Assembly (NCBI GenBank): GCA_963771845.1
Contig: CAVYVC010000015.1
Coordinates: 1-64,000 of the forward strand
DNA: 64,000 nucleotides
DNA from: VAZQ01 sp963771845
GTDB taxonomy: Bacteria > Pseudomonadota > Alphaproteobacteria > Rhizobiales > Xanthobacteraceae
Direction of reading: 5' to 3'
In this document: positions 53,697 through 63,012 of the stretch, one piece after another
Position numbering within the stretch: the first letter of the stretch is position 1
Layout of the letters: each line of letters begins with the position of its first letter
Notes under the pieces: model-generated
The model's database searches: none
What the model was told of the DNA's origin: nothing
Seen by the model: only the letters and a program-made list of their open reading frames with translations
Made by a program: the position numbers and the translations under genes

Positions 53697-54070
53697 CACA
53701 CACCTCCCCCTGGGGCATAACAGCGAATTTGAAGAATGCCCTTTTCAAGGTACCACCATGCGACAGGAGCGCCGTTTCGGTTGGGATCGCGGATAACAAC
53801 CTCATCGGGGACTGGTATCCATTTGCCATTTGATTGTTCGAACCGTGTCCAATAATGCCCCTCGCGCATCTCTTCTTCAGCGTACGTCCCGTCGCTTTCA
53901 TTGCAGCAATACCCGCCTGTCTTTGGAGACTTCTGTTCGCGAAACCACTGTCGGACTTTGGGGTCAATGTCATTCCATTGCCCGTTATCCCTCGCGAAAA
54001 GCTGAGAGAACAGGTTAGCAAACATCAGAGTGAGCGCAAGCAAACACAGCCAAGAGTGCAAGTAGCGCAA
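53696..54070 (-). CDS. secreted hypothetical protein
   Basis: 124 residues. Signal peptide (LHSWLCLLALTLMFANLFS, cleavage near FARD), then WNDIDPKVRQWFREQKSPKT, GGYCCNESDGTYAEE and EGHYWTRFEQSNGKWIPVPD, with DPNRNGAPVAWWYLEKG at the end. Paired cysteines suggest a periplasmic disulphide-containing fold; similar proteins occur as single genes in Bradyrhizobium-group genomes with unknown role. The stop overlaps the following small gene. Confidence 0.7.
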   Translation of the reverse strand: MRYLHSWLCLLALTLMFANLFSQLFARDNGQWNDIDPKVRQWFREQKSPKTGGYCCNESDGTYAEEEMREGHYWTRFEQSNGKWIPVPDEVVIRDPNRNGAPVAWWYLEKGILQIRCYAPGGGV

Positions 54071-54190
54071 GCCTTCGCATGCGGAGAGTTCGAATCAGAA
54101 AACGTCCACGTCGAATGTTCCACGATTTTGCCAGCGAGTCCCCAGTCTAGTGAACGAACATCTGGGCTGCTCACAGCTTTTTATCGAAGA

Positions 54191-55122
54191 GTCCGTTTCA
54201 AAACTTCATCAGGGGTTACAAAGCTTTCTTAGCATGAGGCGGATGGATGCAAGTTTCAAGAACGCGAGGGCGTTGCGGTTGAGATTTTCCCAGTCCTTGG
54301 CGAGACGGCGGCAACGGTTGAGCCAAGCGATCGTGCGTTCGACGATCCAACGCTTGGGTAACTGCACGAACCCTTTCGCGTGATCGGAACGTTTGACGAT
54401 TTCGGTTTCGAGACGAGGCAGGATTTCGGCGAGCGCGTTCGCAAAAAGAAGCCCTTGATAGGCGCTGTCGGCAAACAGCTTCTCGAGGAGTGGAAACAGA
54501 CCTTTCATCGTGGCCAGTAGTGAGATGCCGCCATCGCGATCCTGAATGCTGGCGGAATGAACGATGGCATGAAGCAGCAAGCCCAGCGTATCTACGAGAA
54601 CGTGGCGCTTCTTGCCCTTGATCTTTTTGCCCGCATCATAGCCATGCGGATCGATGCGGGCCCCCCTTTTTCGGCGCTTTTCACGCTTTGGCTATCGATG
54701 ATGGCGGCGGTGGGGCTGGCTTCCCGTTCCGCCTTCTCGCGGCATTCGACGTAGAGCGCGTGATGGATGCGATCCAGCACACCATCGCATTGCCACCAGA
54801 CGAAGTAGTGGTGGACCGTGCTGTACGGCGGAAAATCCTTCGGAAGGTAGCGCCATTGGCAACCGGTGCTCAGGATATACATCACCCCGTTCATGACGGC
54901 GCGCATGTCGGTACGTCGCTTGCCGCCGCCGGGCTTCGCCGGCGGGATCAACGGTTCCACATACGCCCATTCGTCTTCTGTCAGGTCGCTCGGGTATCTC
55001 AGGTGATCACGATTGTATCTCGGTCGGTTCTCATGCGTCCACATTGGCGGTCCCTCCGCGAATCAGATCGCTATCCTTGAAATCACAAATGACTCAATTG
55101 ACTAAGAAGTTTTGAAACGGAC
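54191..55122 (-). mobile_element. complete IS5-family (IS1031-type) element
   Basis: Perfect inverted ends GTCCGTTTCAAAACTTC (54191-54207; complement at 55106-55122). About 930 bp with one transposase in two frames. Target duplication not clear from flanks. Confidence 0.88.
54209..55044 (-). CDS. IS5-family transposase in two frames
   Basis: N-terminal frame: PSDLTEDEWAYVEPLIPPAK, MNGVMYILSTGCQWRYLPKD and AAIIDSQSVKSAEKGG (first Asp). After a run of G's near 54664 the coding frame shifts: KRHVLVDTLGLLLHAIVHSA, then FADSAYQGLLFANAL (second Asp) and PKRWIVERTIAWLNRCRRLA (Glu) to 54209. Programmed frameshifting at the G run is usual for this group, so it is probably functional. Confidence 0.88.
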
Positions 55123-55621
55123 ACTAAGCGGAACTTCTCGAAGGTCGATGACCGTTCGCAAATGCGGTACCGTGGCCACGTGTGCACTAAGGCAGCATAA
55201 GGCCGCGCGTCAGAGTGAGGGGTGTTTAGCAGCTCAGCGGTACTCGCTTCCTTCTAGTGCGCCCTGCCAGCAGTTCAAATGCTAAACGCCAGCCATTCAA
55301 CGGCGGCAATCCCGACCACCACATGCAAGTGCTACCGCGTCGGATTCGAGCCAAATCCGCATGATGAAACCCACTTTGCCATGCCTAGCAAGCTGATAGA
55401 CCAGTCCTTCATGGCGACCTGTGCAGCAAAATAGTTCATTAGGTTACGGGCTCGTTACCATGAGGGGGCCGCAAGCACTCCCATCTCTGCACTTGGATCT
55501 TGCCGCGGGCGCCTGCCTCTTTTACCGCCTCGTCCGCCGACTCACGCTTAAATGGGCGCGAGCTGCGCCCCAACACGGTTACGGACCACCCACTCGCGCA
55601 CGCGACAAAGGCACCTGAGGA
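55123..55621. other. stretch without a firm gene
   Basis: No frame with ribosome site or family resemblance; no RNA recognised. Confidence 0.3.
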
Positions 55622-56308
55622 TCAGCCATGCGCGCCGGACTCGATCGTACTCCCGGCATCGGGCCAGGCGGTAAGCCAAGCCATCATTTCGGCTTCCTGA
55701 GCCTGCCGCCACTTGATCTTCACATCACGAAGGTCCAATTCCGATGGAAGCCACGGCATAGGCGGAAGCGCCTGACGACGGGTACCATAGCCGCGGAATT
55801 GAGAGATGCATGCGCGTTTTCCTTCCAAGTATGACGTCAATTTCACATCGACACGACCTCTCGACCTGAGCACGGATATGCTTTGTACGAGCATAGCGGC
55901 GCTAGAAAACTCCTTCTCAAGGGCAATCAGATGGTCGTAAAAGATGTTTAGTGCCTTGTCGCTAAATGGGGGCAAGGACTTGGGTTTGCGCAACTCTAAG
56001 TCAGCGTATCCGCCAGACATTAAATTCATGAGGCGGACATGATTTATCACATCTCGGTAGATGGCAAAATCTCTGAAAGCAGCGAGCGCTTGGATTATTT
56101 GTTGTTGATCCTCTGCTTCTAGCTCGACATTTGCAATGTCTTTGGTGATGGATGCGATCTTGACCTCTCTACTGATGCTGTTACCAGCATCATGAGGAAA
56201 TCCTGCAACGGCCGACAGCAGCGTATCGACTGCGACCTCGAGTTCATTGTAGGCAAGAGCAACCGCCCCAATCGCCGCCAATTGGAACTTGGTCAATTCT
56301 TGCTCCAT
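55622..56308 (-). CDS. hypothetical helical protein
   Basis: About 228 residues from ATG 56308 (MEQELTKFQLAAIGAVALAY), with an alternative ATG at 56371. Mostly alpha-helical (NELEVAVDTLLSAVAGFPHD, QQQIIQALAAFRDFAIYRDV, DHLIALEKEFSSAAMLVQSI), ending in a proline/tryptophan-containing region (LPPMPWLPSEL). No named domain. Such proteins of this layout appear singly in alphaproteobacteria; function unknown. Confidence 0.6.
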   Translation of the reverse strand: MEQELTKFQLAAIGAVALAYNELEVAVDTLLSAVAGFPHDAGNSISREVKIASITKDIANVELEAEDQQQIIQALAAFRDFAIYRDVINHVRLMNLMSGGYADLELRKPKSLPPFSDKALNIFYDHLIALEKEFSSAAMLVQSISVLRSRGRVDVKLTSYLEGKRACISQFRGYGTRRQALPPMPWLPSELDLRDVKIKWRQAQEAEMMAWLTAWPDAGSTIESGAHG

Positions 56309-57265
56309 TTTAGCCCTAGGATGGGCGTACCGACGGATATCTCGGTGTATACGTCGCCGACGTTCAGTCATGGCTACCCCGGCTCACTCTCATTCCGGCT
56401 CGTCCAGCGAAAGTTAAGGCCCGCAAATCGATGGCCCCGTGCCAGATGGCCCCGTGCCAAATGTGGGCACGCGAAGCGAAAAGTGAAAAGCAGTAAACTC
56501 AATCCTATCGTAAGTTCCGGCTTAAACCATACGGAGTATGGGTCGGGAGCTTCTGTCTGTCCCAATCGGCCAACTCGACTGCAGTAAGGCAATGGCACGT
56601 CGGAGCTCGCGCAATATCATGCCAGGGCTGATGCTTGTGGTTGCGGCGTGGCGGATTGATTGGCAGCCGCGACGATAACCGCCCGCTCAATAGCACTCAA
56701 TTCAGATGTCGCGCGCAATTCGCGCTTCAAACTCCGATGCCAGGAACTGGGATTGCACAAGCGGTACGCCCCGTTGCGACATAAATTGTTATTGCGGCAA
56801 GCGCCTGCTGGCCGCAGCCTATAAGGTGTGAGGGTGTCACTGCATTGCCGAGTGAGATGACCCTCTTGATGTTAGCTGATTCGTTCGGCATTTGGCGGCG
56901 GAGTTGTGGATACTTCCCGCGCTGTTGATGGGGCACAGCCGTCGTGCCGAGGGCCTACTTGAGCCTCAAGCTGGTCGGAATTTAAAAGCCAGCACCTGGG
57001 GAATAGCATGCGGACCGCCGCCATGGCCTTTCGACTAACGGCCGCTGTTTCGTGGAGCAGGGGGCATGGTGCATGACTCGGTACCCCCAGAGCACGTGTG
57101 CTCATAGGCCAGAACAAATCCTGCGAATCATGCGGTGCAATCCCCACTGACAGCCGCAAAAGCGCCAACATTGCTAATGAACTTGGTGGCGCGGGGAAGT
57201 TCCAGCTAGATTGACATGTTAAGGACGCGTTGTCCCGCGAGTCACTGACATGCGAGCGGGGACTA
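56309..57265. other. stretch without a firm gene
   Basis: Nothing recognisable; frames are short on both strands. Confidence 0.3.
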
Positions 57266-57451
57266 ATGCACAGCCGAACTGTTCCAGAAAAAGGTAAGAA
57301 TGACTTTTTGGCTCACTTGCGCGAGCAAGACGAGAAATTCTGCCAAAGGCTGCGAGCTGCTATCGAAAAGGGCCGTGAATTTTGTCCCACGGTTGTGAAC
57401 ACTGCGCCAGGCATCCAGCAACCTATCGTCGGTTACACGCGACCAGATTAA
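57266..57451 (+). CDS. possible small hypothetical protein
   Basis: About 61 residues from ATG 57266 (MHSRTVPEKGKNDFLAHLRE), helical first half (QDEKFCQRLRAAIEKGREFC). No family recognised and no clear ribosome site. Confidence 0.4.
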   Translation: MHSRTVPEKGKNDFLAHLREQDEKFCQRLRAAIEKGREFCPTVVNTAPGIQQPIVGYTRPD

Positions 57452-57470
57452 GCCGAGTTATTATTACGCC

Positions 57471-57850
57471 TCACACCTGCACTTGAAGGGCCAGCGCTTG
57501 CCCATGCTGCTTGGCCAATCGTCTGGCATAGCGGCGCACCGCGTTGTAGCCGCCCTCGTAACCACGCTCGCGTAGTTGCTCGAAAATCCTGATCAGCGTC
57601 AGCTGCTCACGGATTGGTTTGGCCGCATTGCTCGTCAACAACAGCTCATCGAGTTCTACCGTCCATCGTCCGAGCTTCGGACGTGGCTGGACATTCCGCT
57701 CGTACTCGAACGCCGTCTCACCCGACCGCAGCACCTTGCGGACCGTGTTCGGGGATACCTTCAGGGGGCCCGGTGCGATCTCTCTGATCGTCTTGCCTTT
57801 GATGAAATGCTCGCGCCGAATCCGGCCGATCGTCTCCAGGGGTTCAGGTG
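57471..57850 (-). pseudogene. N-terminal part of IS21-family IstA
   Basis: Reads ETIGRIRREHFIKGKTIREI (HTH), VSPNTVRKVLRSGETAFEYE and ARERxxLxRxFExLRxxGYEGGYxAVRRYA-like LTLIRIFEQLRERGYEGGYN. A start codon is missing and the frame ends before the catalytic core. The C-terminal half of an IstA lies at 31660-32085; whether both come from one element cannot be told here. Confidence 0.82.
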
Positions 57851-58150
57851 AGGATGCATCGCATTAGCTTTGCAGGCCGGATTGCCATTTTGACCAGCTA
57901 AACTCAGGCAGAATGCTCCCCTTCACACTGACCTTAGTATAATCTCCTCCGATCACACTGAGAGCCGTTCCAGAAGAGTGCGCCACCTTTCGAGCGCGTG
58001 TCGGCGTGAGAAATTCAGTTCCAGCATGTCTCGCGCCCGACGGCCCATATCCGCGACACGTTCCCCATCGCCGGCAAGGTCTATTATTGCTTGAGCAAGC
58101 GCTTCGGCATCGCCAGGTTTAATGACCGGGCCGCAGCGGTGCTGATTAAT

Positions 58151-59607
58151 CGCACTGAGTCAGAAGATTTTCCGTCGATAGTGCATGAGAATCAGATATT
58201 TGTCGAGGTTCACTGGCCGGCGGAGGGCTGCGATGAATCTCGAAAGAACGGAGGATAGTGCATCTCGATTTGCGCGTTTTGTGGAACAGCTGACGAGCGT
58301 GATCGGCCACGCCGACCGGGAGCGGCCGCTGAATGATTACTGTGCCGGCCTTTTGGTCTCAGAAGGCCGCAGGAGCGTGGAGCCGATCGCGGCGGTGACG
58401 GCGCCGCACGAGACTTCGGTGCAGCATCAAAGATTGCTGCACTTTGTTGCCAATGCGCCGTGGTCGGACGCGTCAATGTTGGCCAAAGTGCGCGAGCTGA
58501 TCTTGCCGGTGATCGAGCGGCATGGACCGATTGAAGCCTGGATTGTCGACGATACGTCTTTTCCAAAGTGCGGCTCCAAATCGGTCGGCGTGCAGCATCA
58601 ATATTGCGGCCAGCTTGGCAAGCAAGCGAATTGTCAGGTGGCAGTGACGTTGTCGATCGCCAATCATCACGCCAGCCTGCCGATCGCGTATCGGCTTTAT
58701 CTGCCGCAGCAATGGGCTAAAAACGCTGCGCGCCGCAAGAAAGCGCGTATTCCCAAGGAGATCTCGTTCAAGACCAAACCGCAGATCGCCCTGGAGCAGA
58801 TTGCGAAAGCCTTAGCGGCGGGGGTACCGCGCGGGGTGGTGCTCACAGATGCGAGCTACGGATCGAACTCAGGGTTTCGCACGGGCCTCAGTGCGCTGGG
58901 GCTCGAATACGTGGCAGCCATCATACCGACAATTATGGTGCGTAGAGTAACCGATGATGGCGGGATGGGGCCGCGCTTGAGCGTGAAGAAGTTGGCACTC
59001 AGGCTGCCAGAAAAAGCTTGGTGCACGATCACCTGGCGGGAGGGAACTAACAAAAAGCTGCGCTCGCGCTTCGCCCGCGTTCAAGTGCGAACGGCGCCGA
59101 TCAGGGGTGCCGCGGCACGAGGTGAAGAAACGCTTCTCATCGAATGGCCCAAGAGTGAGCGTGAGCCCACCAAATATTGGCTTGCCACCCTCGATAAGAA
59201 CATTTCATTTCATGCGCTGGTCGATCGCGCAAAAATGCGGTGGCGGATCGAGCGCGACTACCTGGAGCTCAAACAAGAGATCGGGCTCGGGCACTACGAG
59301 GGGCGGGGATGGCCGGGCTTCCACCATCACGCGACGCTTTGCATCGCCGTTTACGGCTTCCTGATCTCCGAAAGGGAGACGATTCCCCCCTCAGGACCTC
59401 ATTGCGCCCGGAGAGTCAAAAAACTTGCCATTCCCGATAGTTACCGACCCCGCGGCGCCGCCAATCCGGCCCCAACGCCACGTTCCCAACTCGATCGCTA
59501 CGCTCCATCATCAGCTGATCGTCGCAATCGCAAGGATGCTGCCAAGATGCCCCTATTGTGCAACCCGATACAGAAGGAACATGCGTCTCAGGTTGTGACG
59601 CAGTAAC
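58151..59607 (+). mobile_element. IS701-family element inside the glycosyltransferase gene
   Basis: 1457 bp flanked by ATTAAT at 58145-58150 and 59608-59613 (6-bp target duplication). Imperfect inverted ends: left CGCACTGAGTCAGAA, right (reversed) GTTACTGCGTCACAA. Removing it restores the host reading frame across LIN-QHRC, which proves the insertion point. Confidence 0.85.
58233..59606 (+). CDS. IS701/IS4-type transposase
   Basis: About 457 residues from ATG 58233 (MNLERTEDSASRFARFVEQL). DDE domain of the DUF4338/DDE_5 type: WIVDDTSFPKCGSKSVGVQH (first Asp), VVLTDASYGSNSGFRTGLSA (second Asp), and RWRIERDYLELKQEIGLGHY (Glu, YREKK-like). The C-terminal 60 residues seem shifted near 59450 relative to the usual end, so the copy may be inactive. 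An earlier ATG at 58185 lies in frame. Confidence 0.88.
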   Translation: MNLERTEDSASRFARFVEQLTSVIGHADRERPLNDYCAGLLVSEGRRSVEPIAAVTAPHETSVQHQRLLHFVANAPWSDASMLAKVRELILPVIERHGPIEAWIVDDTSFPKCGSKSVGVQHQYCGQLGKQANCQVAVTLSIANHHASLPIAYRLYLPQQWAKNAARRKKARIPKEISFKTKPQIALEQIAKALAAGVPRGVVLTDASYGSNSGFRTGLSALGLEYVAAIIPTIMVRRVTDDGGMGPRLSVKKLALRLPEKAWCTITWREGTNKKLRSRFARVQVRTAPIRGAAARGEETLLIEWPKSEREPTKYWLATLDKNISFHALVDRAKMRWRIERDYLELKQEIGLGHYEGRGWPGFHHHATLCIAVYGFLISERETIPPSGPHCARRVKKLAIPDSYRPRGAANPAPTPRSQLDRYAPSSADRRNRKDAAKMPLLCNPIQKEHASQVVTQ

Positions 59608-60680
59608 ATTAATCAACTGCGCGATTTCTCCGTCTTCTGCTGAGATGGCGATAATTGCTTGCTGGCAGCCGCCACACCATAAAACTTGCTGGGAACGATT
59701 AGCCCCCTCCAGCTCCGGCTTGAGTGAAATCCAGTGCACATCCGCAACTCCTAGCGAATACTTCAACATGCTTCGATCCTGGTATGGAAAAAACCGAAAT
59801 GTGCGATCAAGACCCCGTTGTTCGACACTCCGGCGGAGCTGATCCAACCCATATCCTGCACCCACGCAGACGAGGACAATGGAGGGATGATCTTTTAGCC
59901 GCTGTGATGCAGCGAGCAGCGTATTGAATTCGTGGGCGCGACCGAGGATTCCAGAATAAGCTACAACAAACTTATTTTCGAGTTGCCATTTGTGTCGCAA
60001 TGGATTGTCGAATTGAGAAACCGGCCGAATTGCTTCATCATCCGCCCAGTTATGAATAACGTAGACGCAATCAGATGCCGCTTCTCGAGAAGGAATTTTG
60101 CGCCATCATCTGCTGGCCAACGACGACGTTGGCCTTGGCCACTTTCAATGATCGATTACGTAGAACGGCGAGGAGGCGGCCACTGGGACTATTTGCTAAT
60201 GGGAGATTTAATCGAATTGCTACTTCGGGGTAAATGTCCTGCAGCCAATTCACCAAGTGAGCATTTCTAGCTCGACCAGCAAACATCGCTATTATCGATA
60301 TCAACGGTGGATCGGTCATTGCGACAACAATGTCGCCAGGCCTTGCTAAGGAACGCAATCTCCACCAAGTCGAAAAATAGTACGAGATATAATCGATGCT
60401 GCGGCCCAAGAGTGCTGATCTTCCGAACTGAGTTGTTGGAACGCGATGGACATGGACATCACGCACTGTCTCCTCGGATGACAATCGTGCATCTGGGTCG
60501 TCTTAGAGCTGTTGGTGACGACATGCGTCTCCATCCCGGACGCGACCACGTGGAACGCGAGGTCGGTTAGAATTTGACTGGTGGCAGAGTGATCAGGGGA
60601 AAAGTAGCGATTAAGGAAAATCGCGCGCTTCATGTTGGCCGCCGCTGAGCCAAGGCCGGGCGCGGACGTGCGACTAGGAG

Positions 60681-61226
60681 TCAGGCCGCTATTGCATAGT
60701 CACGCGGCACGTGCACTCGGATCGTTCCGCCCATAATATTGAGGAGGACGCGAATGCGACCGGTATCATTGAGATGCTCAAGGATCCCAAGCTGGTCCGC
60801 GAACGGCCCAGCGATCAGTCGAACCTCCGCACCAGCTTTCAAACTGAGCTGGAACCGTAACACATTATCATCCCCTACAGAGGCAAGCATCGTCTCGACA
60901 ATGCCGTGGGGCACCGGAACAGGGCGCTCGCCTTGCATCACAAGGCTGCATACGCCGAAGGTGCCATTGACACTGCGCCAACGGTGAACCGTCAGATCCA
61001 ACTCGACGAAAAGATAGCGGGGGAAGAACGGTGCCTGGACGTGGGTGAGTTTGCGGGCGTGACGGACGGTTTTTAAGCGCTGCGGCAAAAAGGCGCGAAA
61101 GCCCTGGTTTTCCAGCTGGCGTTTGGCCCCAAATTCACGATGCGGCAAGGTATTGACGGCGTACCACCGCGCATTGTCCAGCCCAGGCGCAGTTACGTCA
61201 CGATTGCCATCGACACTGACCGTCAT
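60681..61226 (-). CDS. NusG/RfaH-type transcription elongation factor
   Basis: 181 residues. NGN domain: RWYAVNTLPHREFGAKRQLE, GFRAFLPQRLKTVRHARKLT and APFFPRYLFVELDL; C-terminal KOW-like part: GAEVRLIAGPFADQLGILEH and RIRVLLNIMGGTIRVHVPRD. Specialised NusG paralogues of this kind (RfaH, ActX, UpxY-like) promote transcription through long exopolysaccharide operons. Beside a sugar transferase and a glycosyltransferase it marks this end of the window as an EPS/capsule locus remnant. Intact as far as can be seen. Confidence 0.85.
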   Translation of the reverse strand: MTVSVDGNRDVTAPGLDNARWYAVNTLPHREFGAKRQLENQGFRAFLPQRLKTVRHARKLTHVQAPFFPRYLFVELDLTVHRWRSVNGTFGVCSLVMQGERPVPVPHGIVETMLASVGDDNVLRFQLSLKAGAEVRLIAGPFADQLGILEHLNDTGRIRVLLNIMGGTIRVHVPRDYAIAA

Positions 61227-61445
61227 CAGCCCCTCACACCCAGAACCAAGCCGATCGGATTAAAAAGTCCAAACGGCGCCGCCACCATATTCACCTCGTC
61301 CGGAACCCACGGTTTCTCGTAAACAAATGTGACCAAGCTGTGGCAATAACATGTCTTTGCAGGTTCGCGGATGCTCACGCGGGGGGTAAGAACAAGGCCG
61401 GCTTCGAAATCCTCGGTTCCGCAATGGCTGCCTTGCCGAGGCGTT

Positions 61446-61620
61446 CACGTCGAATACGCACTGTAAGGTCATGAAAATGATACGCAAGTCAAGCCGGATC
61501 GAGGCGTTGCTGATATACCATTCATCGAGCGCATCCTTCTCCTCCGGTGACAGCAACTTGCCACCATTGACCTGAGCCCCAGCCGGTAATTCCTGGGCGG
61601 ACCGACAATCGTACAGACGG
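61446..61620 (-). pseudogene. C-terminal fragment of an EPS sugar transferase
   Basis: Reads AGAQVNGGKLLSPEEKDALD then EWYISNASIRLDLRIIFMTL, matching the C-terminus of polyprenyl-phosphate sugar transferases (ExoY/WbaP/PssA type: AQVNG...DAWYxxNxSLxLDxKILxxT). The membrane and catalytic parts are missing. Just upstream of the NusG-like gene in transcription order. Confidence 0.75.
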
Positions 61621-62253
61621 ATTGGCAGACTGATCGCGGGGGAGAAGCGGGCGTGGACCTATCATGTCCCCGACAAGCACGTTGAGCGACTGCGCACGCT
61701 CCAGCGTGGGCCCGAGGAGACGTTGAACTTTTTAAGCCCGCTGACTGTCAATCAATTGCGAGCACTTGTACGCGCGGCTGACTACGTTACCTGTATTCCG
61801 ACCCAAAGCTGGGTAATATCCCCGTGTGAGGGCCAATCCAATATTCAGATGGAGACCTTTCTCTCCCCAGATGCAAATTACAACGTCCTGCGGACTGCCT
61901 CCGCCGCAGCGACTATGGCCAGTACCGCGAAAAGCACGACGAAATAGATGTTGTTATGAGACCACGCTAAGGCAACGCACGAACACGCAAGGAAGACAAT
62001 ACCTACCAGCTGCCGTACGTCAGAGCGCATAGACAGACCGCCCGGCAAAACTCCCGGATCGCCTGCATACCACGCTTGTTCCTCTCTGGCGATTGGCGCT
62101 CCGCGTGGGCACAGGATGGATGCGGACGGACAGCCTGCCCGGTCAGCGGCTCGACTGTGTGGCTCGACCTGGAAAATCTAGCAGCCACGCTGGAGCATTT
62201 TCAGCGATATTGATCCGCCGCCTTCAGCGTTGATTACCCGATTGGGCCGCGAA
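61621..62253. other. stretch without a firm gene
   Basis: No frame with family resemblance; no RNA or IS end recognised. Confidence 0.3.
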
Positions 62254-62508
62254 TTAGGAGCTGCTTTGCGAAACGAGCGACTGCACCCTCAGAAGTAATT
62301 GGTCATTCTGTTGAGCGGAAGCCCATTCTTTGATTTCAGCGAGGGTGAGGGCGGCTCGGCCGCAGTCTGCCTCGAACAGGTCAAGCATTGCTTGCGCCTG
62401 TTTAAACCGCAAGCTCTTCATGTCCGATTCGTGTTCATGGAGGTTTTGCGCAAACATGGCGTCGGATTTCACTGCAAATTCGCCGACATCGGCGTGCTGG
62501 TATGACAA
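62254..62508 (-). CDS. small helical hypothetical protein
   Basis: 84 residues from a TTG, or about 67 from the internal ATG (MFAQNLHEHESDMKSLRFKQ). Almost all helical (AQAMLDLFEADCGRAALTLA, EWASAQQNDQLLLRVQSLV). No family recognised. Confidence 0.45.
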   Translation of the reverse strand: MSYQHADVGEFAVKSDAMFAQNLHEHESDMKSLRFKQAQAMLDLFEADCGRAALTLAEIKEWASAQQNDQLLLRVQSLVSQSSS

Positions 62509-63012
62509 TGTGCAGCTTTGTCTAATTTGGGGTTAATGCCTCAGCGGCGGTCGCCCGGTCTTGCGACGAAAGCGCTGGCATATCTGCCGGAGAAAAGAGA
62601 GGAGGCCTTCCTCCCCGCAACATCGGCGCCCCGGCCGTGGAGCTGGGCGACCGGGGCGCCGTCCCCATGAGGTCTGAGCCCTAATAGGGCGAAGGGCCCC
62701 CGACCATTGTCGAATGTAGGCGGCAATCCTTAAGAAGATTTCAAGTAATCGGTCTCGGGAGCGTGGCAGATGTTCAGTTTGGATTTTGCGAATTGGTCCG
62801 CGTGTACATTTCAGGGGTGGCTTTGCGCAGCGAGGGTATGTCCAATTCTAACGAGGCTTCGCCTCAGACCGACGAGGTGTATGGCCGTTTGCCGAAGATA
62901 TTAGTGGCTTCCCCTTGAAAGTGGACTCCGGTCGAGCCTGCAGGGACATGCCCTGGATATAAGAGCTCAAAGCTCGGTGGGTCCGAGGACCCGTGGACGA
63001 CCGGAGCCCGCG
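62509..63012. other. stretch without a firm gene
   Basis: No recognisable gene. It includes promoter-side sequence of the gene starting at 63013. Confidence 0.3.

Larger units (their letters stand above)
57953..60633 (-). pseudogene. glycosyltransferase (exopolysaccharide type), split by an IS and frameshifted
   Basis: From ATG 60633: MKRAIFLNRYFSPDHSATSQ, then after a frame change DIVVAMTDPPLISIIAMFAG and HLVNWLQDIYPEVAIRLNLP. After another change NKFVVAYSGILGRAHEFNTL and RTFRFFPYQDRSMLKYSLGV follow, up to EDGEIAQLIN at 59614. The gene resumes beyond the IS701-family element with QHRCGPVIKPGDAEALAQAI and ends LERLSV at 57953. It matches WbuB/GT4-type glycosyltransferases of capsule or EPS pathways. 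At least three frameshifts in addition to the IS insertion. Confidence 0.85.
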
